NCBI GenBank assembly: GCA_028819435.1
Contig: JAPPLK010000003.1
Span: forward strand, 21,110-85,109
Length of the DNA: 64,000 nucleotides
Direction: 5' to 3'
Source of the DNA: Nitrospira sp.
Lineage (GTDB): Bacteria > Nitrospirota > Nitrospiria > Nitrospirales > UBA8639
Shown here: piece by piece, positions 49,385 through 59,497 of the stretch
Layout: every line of letters starts with the position of its first letter
Numbering within the stretch: position 1 is the first letter of the stretch
The notes under the pieces: model-generated
What the model was told of the DNA's origin: nothing
Seen by the model: only the letters and a program-made list of their open reading frames with translations
Database searches by the model: none
Translations under genes and position numbers: made by a program

Positions 49385-52342
49385 ATGAAGGATTTTTTTG
49401 AGTTGGATTGTGATCTGATTTTGCAACGGCTGGTTTTGAGGGCCGAAGGCTTTGAAGAGGACTGGGGGGCGGGCGAAGAAGGTGATGAGGAAAAGCTTCC
49501 TGATCCGCCAAGCAGCGTTAGGGCCGTCGCGGGCAACGGGTTCATTACGCTGAGTTGGGATGCCGTGCCTGATGCAATGTATTACAACGTCTATTATCAG
49601 ACCTCTCAAGGGGTCAGCATCAAGCCCAATGAACTGACTCGTCCGATTGCGAGCCAGGAAGATTTCAACCCCGTGATCGGAGTCACCAAGGAAAAAGGGA
49701 ATTGTATCGAAGGCCCTTCCTGTCCCTACACGCATAACGATCTTGCCAACGGGTTGTGTTACCACTACGTGGTCACCGTCGTGACCGCGGATGGAGAGAG
49801 CCGGGAATCGGAAGAAGTCATGTCGATCCCTTCACCGTACTTGCCCGTGTTGCAGTTTGGGCAGGAAGGCGTCGATGACGGGGAGTTTCGTTCGCCGACC
49901 GGTATTGCCCTCGACAGCGACGGGACCATCTACGTGGCGGATACCGACAATCATGCCATTCAACGGTTCGATAAGGACGGCAACTGTTTGGCTCGTTGGG
50001 GTGGGGAAGCCGATTCGGAAGACGGCACCTTCTATTATCCCCGCGGGTTGGCAACCGCTCCGGAAGGCCACGTGTACGTAGCGGACAGTGGAAATAACCG
50101 CGTCCAGAAGTTTGATCCCGACGGGAACTTTTTGAATGCCTGGGGCAAGTTCGGCTTTGCCTGGCGCGGGGCCGAGGCCGGGAAGTTCGACGTGCCCTGG
50201 GGGGTGGCTACGGATCAGCAGGGCAATCTCTACGTGTCGGACACGAGTAATTCTCGCATCCAGAAGTTTCAGTCGGACGGTGCCCCCTTGATCAAATGGG
50301 GAAAAGACGGGAGTTTCGACGGCGCTTTCTACTTCCCTCGGGGTCTGACGGTCGACTTTGCGGGCCATATTTACGTGGCCGATGAAGGCAATCATCGCAT
50401 TCAGAAATTCGATTCCCGTGGCAATTTCCTGGCGAAGTGGGGAAGAGAGGGGACGGGGCTCGGACAATTTAAATCTCCCTGGGGCGTGGCGTGCGATGCC
50501 TTGGGTAACGTGTACGTCGTAGACAGCGGGAATCACCGCATTCAAAAGTTTGATTCGAACGGGACGTATCTGTGTTCTTGGGGCAATCGTGGACTCACGG
50601 AAGCTCAGGTGAATTTCCCCTCCGGTATTGCGGTAGACAAGGAAGGCTACGTCTACGTGGTGGACAGCGGAAACTACCGGGTGCTGAAGTTCGCGCCCAC
50701 CGAAGAGGAACTCGCCAGGGGCCGGGAAAAAGCCGACAAGGCCGCAGAAGCCGAAGGCGCCCCGCTTGCCGTGCCGTTGGTGGGGAAACCCGGTGATACG
50801 GAAGCGATGCTGAGTTGGATGGAGGTGCCCGGTGCCGTGTCCTACAACCTCTACTTCAGCACCGATCCCGGCGTGTCTAAAGAAACGGCGACGCTCATCG
50901 AGGGAGTGACGAGTCCCTACACCCATACCGGCTTGACGAACAATACGGCCTATTACTATGCGCTCACGAGCGTTGATGAGCATGACGTCGAGAGCCCCCT
51001 GTCGGAAGAACAGGAAGTCATGCCCGTGCTGATCGACGTGGCCGCCCCGCAGAATCCGGATATCGTCCTGAATCATGGGGCGTATATGACGAATTCGTTG
51101 GACGTGGTGGCGACGATTTCAGCCAGGGACGTGGATACCGGCGTAGCGGGTTATTTCATCTCTGAAAATCCCATGACTCCCGGTGCGACCTTGCCGGGGT
51201 GGATCGAAGTCGAACCGGAGCATCGTTTCGGGGCGACGATTCCTCTAACCTTATCGCCCGGTGACGGGCCGAAAACGGTCTACGCGTGGTTTAAAGACGT
51301 CGGCAATAACATCTCGATCCCGGCCAGTGCGAACATTTTGCTGAATACCTCGGGGTACGTGTGTACGGGGAAATGGGGGAAACCCGGTCGTGGCGCCTCG
51401 TTGCTGCACGGCGGTGAGTTTATGGCGCCGCTCTACGGGCTGGCTATCGACAATCAGGGCTCCCTGTTCGTCATCGACAACGGCAACACCCGCGTTCAAA
51501 AATTCGATCGCAATGGGAACTTCATCCTGCTGTGGGGAAATTTCGGCACGGCCAATGGGAATTTCAACAGTCCCACGGGTATCGCGTGCGATGGAAAAGG
51601 TGACGTGTACGTCTGCGATACCAGCAACCATCGCGTGCAGAAGTTTGACGGAAAACTGGGCCAATACCTCATGAAAATCGGTGGGCGCGGGAACGGAGAA
51701 GGTCAGTTCAATGCGCCTTGGTCCATTGCCGTCGACCGGGTCCGCGGCTACCTGTACGTTGTCGATAGTGCCAATTTCCGCGTCCAGAAATTCGATGAGG
51801 ACGGTGAGTTTGTGATGCAGTGGGGCAGTTTCGGGAATAACGACGGGCAATTCTATTTTGCCCGTGGCATTGCCGTCGATCAGAATGACGGGATGGTTTA
51901 CGTCGTGGATATGGGGAATCACCGTATCCAGAAGTTCGATACCAGCACGAACGTCCTTCCGCAACTCGTGGCCAAATGGGGTGGAGGGATCGGTCCGGGG
52001 CACGCGAGCAGCGCGCAGGCCCAGGAGCCGGGCCAATTTCGTTCACCTTGGGGAATTGCTGTAGACGGCGCGGGTGACGTCTACGTCTCGGACACCGGAA
52101 ATCAGCGGCTGCAAAAATTTGATCGGGACGGAAACTTCATCACCCAATGGGGCGGATTCGGTAACGCCGAAGGGCAATTCAACTTTCCCTATGGGCTCGT
52201 AGTCGATCATCGAGGCCACGTCTTCGTGGTCGATAGCGGCAACATGCGCGTCCAACACTTCATGCCGGCCGAAGACGCCGAAGAATTCCTCCAGGAAGAA
52301 GCGGAAACGGTGGCGGCCCTTCCCGAAGGCGAAGTGCAATAG
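49385..52342 (+). CDS. Multi-domain NHL-repeat / fibronectin type III protein
   Basis: 12 NHL-like repeats in two blocks of six (IxVDxxGxVYVVDSGNxRIQKFD), FN3-like PSSVRAVAGNGFITLSWDAVPDAMYYNVYY and PLVGKPGDTEAMLSWMEVPGAVSYNLYFS. Confidence 0.87.
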   Translation: MKDFFELDCDLILQRLVLRAEGFEEDWGAGEEGDEEKLPDPPSSVRAVAGNGFITLSWDAVPDAMYYNVYYQTSQGVSIKPNELTRPIASQEDFNPVIGVTKEKGNCIEGPSCPYTHNDLANGLCYHYVVTVVTADGESRESEEVMSIPSPYLPVLQFGQEGVDDGEFRSPTGIALDSDGTIYVADTDNHAIQRFDKDGNCLARWGGEADSEDGTFYYPRGLATAPEGHVYVADSGNNRVQKFDPDGNFLNAWGKFGFAWRGAEAGKFDVPWGVATDQQGNLYVSDTSNSRIQKFQSDGAPLIKWGKDGSFDGAFYFPRGLTVDFAGHIYVADEGNHRIQKFDSRGNFLAKWGREGTGLGQFKSPWGVACDALGNVYVVDSGNHRIQKFDSNGTYLCSWGNRGLTEAQVNFPSGIAVDKEGYVYVVDSGNYRVLKFAPTEEELARGREKADKAAEAEGAPLAVPLVGKPGDTEAMLSWMEVPGAVSYNLYFSTDPGVSKETATLIEGVTSPYTHTGLTNNTAYYYALTSVDEHDVESPLSEEQEVMPVLIDVAAPQNPDIVLNHGAYMTNSLDVVATISARDVDTGVAGYFISENPMTPGATLPGWIEVEPEHRFGATIPLTLSPGDGPKTVYAWFKDVGNNISIPASANILLNTSGYVCTGKWGKPGRGASLLHGGEFMAPLYGLAIDNQGSLFVIDNGNTRVQKFDRNGNFILLWGNFGTANGNFNSPTGIACDGKGDVYVCDTSNHRVQKFDGKLGQYLMKIGGRGNGEGQFNAPWSIAVDRVRGYLYVVDSANFRVQKFDEDGEFVMQWGSFGNNDGQFYFARGIAVDQNDGMVYVVDMGNHRIQKFDTSTNVLPQLVAKWGGGIGPGHASSAQAQEPGQFRSPWGIAVDGAGDVYVSDTGNQRLQKFDRDGNFITQWGGFGNAEGQFNFPYGLVVDHRGHVFVVDSGNMRVQHFMPAEDAEEFLQEEAETVAALPEGEVQ

Positions 52343-52368
52343 TGCCCGCACCCGATGCTGGGCAAGGC

Positions 52369-52410
52369 AAGGCCCCCGGACGTCTATGCCGTCAGGGGGC
52401 CTTATTTTTT
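52369..52410 (+). terminator. Rho-independent terminator after the NHL gene
   Basis: AAGGCCCCCGGACG-TCTATGC-CGTCAGGGGGCCTT followed by ATTTTTT. Confidence 0.88.
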
Positions 52411-52555
52411 CCGAATCCTGACAGAGAGTGAAACAGTCTTTATTTTATAGGTTTTTTTAAGCAAGCATTTGGGTAAGATCCAAAATCGACTGCCGGATTC
52501 AACCATCCACTAGAACAGGGTATCTTCAGTAGGCATGTCCGGATAGAGGATTCTC

Positions 52556-54268
52556 ATGGCAAAAGTTGAAGCTACCGTTGAAGAGTTAGTGTGTATGATT
52601 GAGCGCGGTGAGTTGCGCCTACCTGAGATGCAGCGCCGCTACGTCTGGCGCTCGACTCGCGTGCGGGACCTGCTCGATTCGCTTTACCGTGGCTACCCCT
52701 CGGGCGCTATCCTGTTATGGGAAACAGATGAGAAGGAAGTACCGCTTCAGGATATGGCTGTCAAGCAGAGCGACAATCCTTATGCGAGTACTAGATTACT
52801 GCTTGACGGCCAGCAGCGTCTTACTTCGTTGGCTGCGGTCATTCGCGGCAAATTGGTCACCGTAGGTGGTCGCAAACGGCCTATTGAGTTACTTTTCAAT
52901 CTGGAACACCCAGATGAATTGTCAGTTGTTACTGAAGTTTACGAAGGTGGCTCTGACGACGAGAACGGGGACGAAGGGATTGAAGACGAGGCCGATTCTA
53001 CCGAAGACGAACTACAGGAGCGTTTCAACCGCATGACCTTCGTGGTGGCGACGAAGAAACTTGCTCGATTGCCGCACTGGGTTAATGTAAGCGAAGTCTT
53101 CAAAGAAGATAACGATGCGCTATTCCTCAAACAGGCTGGTGTGGAGACCCTAGAGGACCCCAACTACAAGCGTTACGCTGATAGGCTGGCTCGCCTGCGC
53201 GCCATCCGCAAATATTCCTACCGCATGGATGTGCTGGAACGCTCGCTCTCCTACGACGAAGTCACCGAAATTTTTGTACGGGTGAATTCACTTGGCGCGA
53301 AACTGCGAAGTTCAGACTTGGCCTTGGCACAAATCACCGCCAAATGGCGGAACTCCTTGAAAGACTTTCAGACATTTCAACAGGATTGCAATCGGACGGG
53401 CTTTGCTCTCGATTTGGGAAGCGTTCATCTACGAAGCTTGGTGGCCTTCGCCACTGGGCAGTCTCGCTTTCTCACTGTCGGTGGCTTAAGCCTTGATGCT
53501 CTGCAAGTTGGCTGGAAAGAGAGTCGCCGCGGTATGGAATTTGCTTTGAACTTCATGCGCAGCAACGCGAAGATCGAGAGTCCAGCGTTACTTGCTTCTC
53601 CCTTCATCCTAATCACAGTGGCCTACTATGGGCACAAACGCGACTATTCCCTATCGCCTGACGAGTCGGAGCAACTCCGCCGTTGGGTACTTTTGGTCAA
53701 TGCCAAAGGCCGATATTCTCGAGGGTCCAGTGAGACCATCTTGGATCAGGATCTTGCCATTCTACGTGAGGGCAAAGGCACAAACGAACTCACGGAACGT
53801 CTGCGCCAACAGGTGGGCAACCTACAGGTCACACCACAGGAGTTGGAGGGTCGCAACCAACGTAGCGCACTCTTTAAGACAATGTTTCTTGCTTTTCGTG
53901 CCGCTGGAGCGAAAGACTGGCGCTCTAACTTGGCTATCGCAATTAATCACAAGGGCACCCAACACAAACTTCAATTCCACCACATTTTTCCCAAAGCGGT
54001 GCTTAAGGGAATTTATTCTGTTCGTGAGGCGGATGACATTGCCAACCTCTGCTTCATATCTGGTAAAACCAATCAACAGATTAAAGACAAGTCACCGCAG
54101 ACCTACTTCCCCGACCTGATCAAGAAGGTAGGGACCGAACCGTTCATGGCACAGTGCATTCCAACGGATACAAATCTTCTCGATCCGGAAGCATATAAGG
54201 CATTCCTGGTCGAGCGTCGGAAACAGATAGCAATACGACTAAATGAGTTTTTGCAGGATGCGCATTGA
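52556..54268 (+). CDS. DUF262 (GmrS/ParB-like) protein with C-terminal HNH/DUF1524-like region
   Basis: LRLPEMQRRYVWRSTRVRDLLDSLYRGYPSGAILLW; LLDGQQRLTSL; LQFHHIFPKAVLKGIYSVREADDIANLCFISGKTNQQIKDKSP. Confidence 0.88.
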   Translation: MAKVEATVEELVCMIERGELRLPEMQRRYVWRSTRVRDLLDSLYRGYPSGAILLWETDEKEVPLQDMAVKQSDNPYASTRLLLDGQQRLTSLAAVIRGKLVTVGGRKRPIELLFNLEHPDELSVVTEVYEGGSDDENGDEGIEDEADSTEDELQERFNRMTFVVATKKLARLPHWVNVSEVFKEDNDALFLKQAGVETLEDPNYKRYADRLARLRAIRKYSYRMDVLERSLSYDEVTEIFVRVNSLGAKLRSSDLALAQITAKWRNSLKDFQTFQQDCNRTGFALDLGSVHLRSLVAFATGQSRFLTVGGLSLDALQVGWKESRRGMEFALNFMRSNAKIESPALLASPFILITVAYYGHKRDYSLSPDESEQLRRWVLLVNAKGRYSRGSSETILDQDLAILREGKGTNELTERLRQQVGNLQVTPQELEGRNQRSALFKTMFLAFRAAGAKDWRSNLAIAINHKGTQHKLQFHHIFPKAVLKGIYSVREADDIANLCFISGKTNQQIKDKSPQTYFPDLIKKVGTEPFMAQCIPTDTNLLDPEAYKAFLVERRKQIAIRLNEFLQDAH

Positions 54269-54343
54269 TGATTTATGGCGAGTCGGGCGATGGTCTCGAT
54301 AGAATCTAGCACGACGTGGGGCGTATCGGTGAGGAAGGCAATT

Positions 54344-54607
54344 CTATAACAGCTTGATCAGAGCGACAATTAGCCCGCCCTGAGCAATCAGGGCACCAAA
54401 CATCCATTTCAGCAGGTCGGCCCTGAGGGCTTCAATATCGGCTTTGGTGGCTTGTCGCAGGGCTTCAACATCGGTTTTGGTGGCCAGATTGCTATTGAGC
54501 AGATTGATCTGCTCGACGGCAAGGGCCTCGGCCTGCTCTTCGGTAAAGCCCTTCTCTGTCAGGTGTTTGACGAATCTATGGGTGTCGAACGCAATGGCGT
54601 CACTCAT
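54344..54607 (-). CDS. DUF1640-like coiled-coil membrane protein
   Basis: FDTHRFVKHLTEKGFTEEQAEALAVEQINLLNSNLATKTDVEALRQATKADIEALRADLLKWM, C-terminal TM. Confidence 0.75.
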   Translation of the reverse strand: MSDAIAFDTHRFVKHLTEKGFTEEQAEALAVEQINLLNSNLATKTDVEALRQATKADIEALRADLLKWMFGALIAQGGLIVALIKLL

Positions 54608-54697
54608 GAGGGGATTCTAAGTGGATCATGTCACCTTATGCAACTTGCCGGTAGTGTCTCAGTTTGAAATTCCCTTTTCGACGTCATGTCCTTTTTT

Positions 54698-54952
54698 GTC
54701 ATCCTTGTATGTGTTCAGTCATTCGTTGACAGAATAGTCAGCCTGAACAGGGAGATCAGGTTCTTTTCCTCCCCTTTGTAAGGGGAGGTGAAGGTGGGGT
54801 AGAGGCATAGCCCCAATGAGCGCGAACACTAACGATCACACGCATTCCGCCTACTCCGGATCTAGCGCTACCTCCCCTCACCCCTCCTTACAAAGGAGGG
54901 GAAGGAAAAAGCAGAAACTGTCAACGAATTAGTGATCACATCCAGGGATGAC
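54698..54952. repeat. 255-bp MITE-like composite element
   Basis: Terminal inverted repeats of 35 bp (30/35 identical by hand): GTCATCCTTGTATGTGTTCAGTCATTCGTTGACAG and GTCATCCCTGGATGTGATCACTAATTCGTTGACAG; family B bipartite repeat nested inside. Confidence 0.82.
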
Positions 54953-55273
54953 AGAAAAGAGGTCCCGTCTCGGAGGGAAAGAGCAGAATTCAAACCGAGA
55001 CAGTACCCAAAGCAAGACCACCTGCTTCCGGATCCGAATCATAGGGACCGGCAGGCCGTATCGAGCAAATTTTTCTATAAAATTTTACTTTGCAGGTAAC
55101 AAATTGTATGAAAAATGGAGTTATATGGGACATTTCCGGATCATTATTTACCGTCGATTTTTTTGGAAAATCTTGGTAAGCTGGTTGTGCATTTTTTCTC
55201 ACCGGTTTTTGTTCATCGACAATTTTGTGGTTTCTCCCATAATGACTCGGTCGTAGGGGTGTATATTTTCTAA

Positions 55274-56755
<1,482 letters not shown>

Positions 56756-56788
56756 GTGAGACAGGACCCAATTTCGACAACCTCATCT

Positions 56789-58342
56789 ATGGCGTCCTGT
56801 CACGATACCATCATCGTTCTTGATTTCGGGTCACAATACACCCAACTGATTGCTCGCCGGATTCGAGAGTCCCACGTTCACTCTGTTATCCTTCCCTCTT
56901 CCGCTTCCCTGGAAACGATTCAAGCCAATCGCCCCAAGGGCATCATTCTGTCCGGAGGACCCGCCAGCGTGACGAACGTCGGCCGGCCGGAATGGTCAAC
57001 AGCGATTATGAAGGAAGGAGTGCCGATTCTCGGCATTTGCTACGGTATGCAATTGATGGCGCAATCCATGGGCGGGCGAGTCGGCCGGGCGAAACACAGG
57101 GAATTCGGTCGCGCCGGGTTGCTGGTTCAGGATGGCTCAGATTTGTTTAAAGGGCTGGCCGTCAAAAGTCCCTTTTCGGTCTGGATGTCGCACGGAGACC
57201 GGATTGAAACGTTGCCCCTTGGGTTCAAGGCCATTGCGAGGACGGCGAATTCTCCCATTGCCGCGATGAAGTTGGTCAACAGGCAACGTCGTTTCTACGG
57301 TCTGCAATTTCACCCCGAAGTCGCCCATACGACGCATGGCTCACGCATCCTCAAAAACTTCGTCCGTCATATTTGCGGGGCGAGACCGACCTGGACCATG
57401 GGGTCGTTTTTGCACGATTCCATTGATCAAATCCGTGAACAAGTGGGTAAGGGAAAGGTGCTCTGTGCCCTGAGCGGAGGCGTCGATAGCACCGTGGCGG
57501 CGGCCATGACTCATCGGGCGGTCGGGAAGCAGTTGACCTGTGTATTTATCGATAATGGCGTGATGCGGAAACAGGAAGCCAAGCAGCTCAAGCAGGTGTT
57601 CAGGGCATTTCATTTCAATTGCCGCATGGTCGATGCCTCCGAAGAATTTTTGCGAGCGTTGGGCGGAACGACTGATCCCGAAAAGAAACGCAAGATCATC
57701 GGGCGTCAATTCATCAAGGCGTTCGAGCGCGAAGCGCGAAACATCGGCAACGTGCGTTACCTGGTTCAGGGCACACTCTATCCCGACGTGATTGAAAGTG
57801 TCAGCCACAAGGGGCCATCCGCGACGATCAAGTCGCATCATAACGTCGGGGGGCTTCCCGCGCGGATGAAACTCCGCTTGGCCGAACCGCTCCGGGAACT
57901 GTTCAAGGATGAAGTCCGACTGCTGGGCAAGGAGCTGGGCCTGCCGAATGATGTCGTTTACCGGCATCCTTTTCCAGGTCCGGGTTTGGCCATTCGTATT
58001 CTTGGCGCCGTGACGCCGGCTCGCTTGGCCATGCTCCGTGAAGCGGACGCCGTGTTTATCTACGAATTAAAGGCGCAGGGCCTGTACGGGAAGACGTGGC
58101 AGGCGTTTGCCGTGTTGCTGCCCGTTCGCACCGTGGGGGTGATGGGAGATCAACGGACGTACGAACACGTCATCGGGTTGCGAGCCGTGACCAGCGTGGA
58201 CGGCATGACCGCGGATTGGGCCCCGTTGCCGCAGTCCTTTCTGGCGCACGTGGCGAACCGGATCATTAACGAAGTGCCGGGAGTGAACCGCGTCGTGTAC
58301 GATATCAGTTCCAAACCTCCGAGTACGATTGAATGGGAATAG
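56789..58342 (+). CDS. guaA: GMP synthase (glutamine-hydrolyzing)
   Basis: [45 protein letters not shown]; start likely at the internal Met at 56789. Confidence 0.97.
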   Translation: MASCHDTIIVLDFGSQYTQLIARRIRESHVHSVILPSSASLETIQANRPKGIILSGGPASVTNVGRPEWSTAIMKEGVPILGICYGMQLMAQSMGGRVGRAKHREFGRAGLLVQDGSDLFKGLAVKSPFSVWMSHGDRIETLPLGFKAIARTANSPIAAMKLVNRQRRFYGLQFHPEVAHTTHGSRILKNFVRHICGARPTWTMGSFLHDSIDQIREQVGKGKVLCALSGGVDSTVAAAMTHRAVGKQLTCVFIDNGVMRKQEAKQLKQVFRAFHFNCRMVDASEEFLRALGGTTDPEKKRKIIGRQFIKAFEREARNIGNVRYLVQGTLYPDVIESVSHKGPSATIKSHHNVGGLPARMKLRLAEPLRELFKDEVRLLGKELGLPNDVVYRHPFPGPGLAIRILGAVTPARLAMLREADAVFIYELKAQGLYGKTWQAFAVLLPVRTVGVMGDQRTYEHVIGLRAVTSVDGMTADWAPLPQSFLAHVANRIINEVPGVNRVVYDISSKPPSTIEWE

Positions 58343-58387
58343 CCGACGACACCCCGAATTGGTCATTGGTATGAATAGCCTGAAGCC

Positions 58388-58484
58388 GTCATTCCTGCGG
58401 AAGCAGGAATCCAGTGTTTTTCTCTTCACGAACGAAGGAAAAGCAAAGACCCTGGATTCCCGATTACAAACGTCGGGAATGACG
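58388..58484. repeat. Inverted pair of family A REP-like palindromes
   Basis: GTCATTCCTGCGGAAGCAGGAATCCAG ... CTGGATTCCCGATTACAAACGTCGGGAATGAC. Confidence 0.82.
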
Positions 58485-58555
58485 GATTGGAGAGAGACGT
58501 CTATTTTTCATCTCTTGGGGTGCAGGCGGCCAACCTGCATGAGAGATTGAAATCC

Positions 58556-59497
58556 ATGATGGTTCGATTGCAAAAAATCATTGCCGCCAGTGGAGTGGCT
58601 TCCCGGCGCGCGGCTGAAACCATGATCCGGGAGGGGCACGTTACAGTGAACGGTCAAGTCGTGCGCGTGCTTGGCACGTGTATCGATCCATCGAAAGACC
58701 ACGTGAAGATCGATGGTCGTCACGTGCAACCGGCCGAGCCTGAAGTGTTCGTTCTCTTGCATAAGCCGACCGGGTACGTCACCACGATGGATGACCCGCA
58801 AGGCCGGCCCACGGTTGCGGATCTGGTGCCGAAGGTGAAGGTGCGGGTGTTTCCGGTCGGCCGGCTGGACTATGACACCGAAGGATTGTTGCTATTGACG
58901 AATAACGGAAAGGTGGCGCAGGCCTGCGTTCATCCCCGTTATCACGTGCCGAAGACGTATCTGGTTAAAGTGTCGGGCGTGTGTACGGATGAGGAAATCC
59001 GAAACATCGAGGACGGTGTGGCTTTGGATGACGGGATAACCGCTCCGGCCACCGTCAGAAAAGCCGGAAAAGCCAAGGTCAATTCATGGCTGGAACTCAC
59101 GATTTACGAAGGCAGAAAACATCAGATCAAGCGCATGCTCGAAGCCTTGGGGCATCGCGTTGTGCGTATCAAGCGTATTCGTTTCGGCCCGATCGAGTTG
59201 GGAGATCTGCCCGTGGGTGCTTCCCGGTTTGCTACCGATGCCGAAGCCAATGCCCTGCGGGCAGTGGTGCATCGAACGGCCGGGGGCCGAAGCATGCGTG
59301 GATCGGTGAAGTCGTCAGACTTGCAAAGTTCGAGACCTGCTAGAGATACTGTGCCGCCGCGCGTGCGTCAGACGAATGTTCCGGAAAAAAGGAATTCGAG
59401 CGGCGCTGGCCGCAACGTGCGTCCGGCTTCGGGCAATGCCCGGTCACAAGGGCGCGTGGTGAAAAGCAGAGGTCGCACGCGGACTCGAAAAGGGTGA
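58556..59497 (+). CDS. RluB/RsuA-family pseudouridine synthase with long basic C-terminal tail
   Basis: S4 domain LQKIIAASGVASRRAAETMIREGHVTVNG; VGRLDYDTEGLLLLTNNG; EGRKHQIKRML. Confidence 0.93.
   Translation: MMVRLQKIIAASGVASRRAAETMIREGHVTVNGQVVRVLGTCIDPSKDHVKIDGRHVQPAEPEVFVLLHKPTGYVTTMDDPQGRPTVADLVPKVKVRVFPVGRLDYDTEGLLLLTNNGKVAQACVHPRYHVPKTYLVKVSGVCTDEEIRNIEDGVALDDGITAPATVRKAGKAKVNSWLELTIYEGRKHQIKRMLEALGHRVVRIKRIRFGPIELGDLPVGASRFATDAEANALRAVVHRTAGGRSMRGSVKSSDLQSSRPARDTVPPRVRQTNVPEKRNSSGAGRNVRPASGNARSQGRVVKSRGRTRTRKG

Noticed and set aside
54765-54910. CRISPR array interpretation of the repeated palindromes
   Set aside because: Only two inverted half-sites per locus, no regularly spaced direct repeats, no cas genes in the window
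54948-55256. 102-aa ORF upstream of guaB
   Set aside because: AT-rich intergenic sequence, no RBS or domain; probably the leader/promoter region of guaB-guaA
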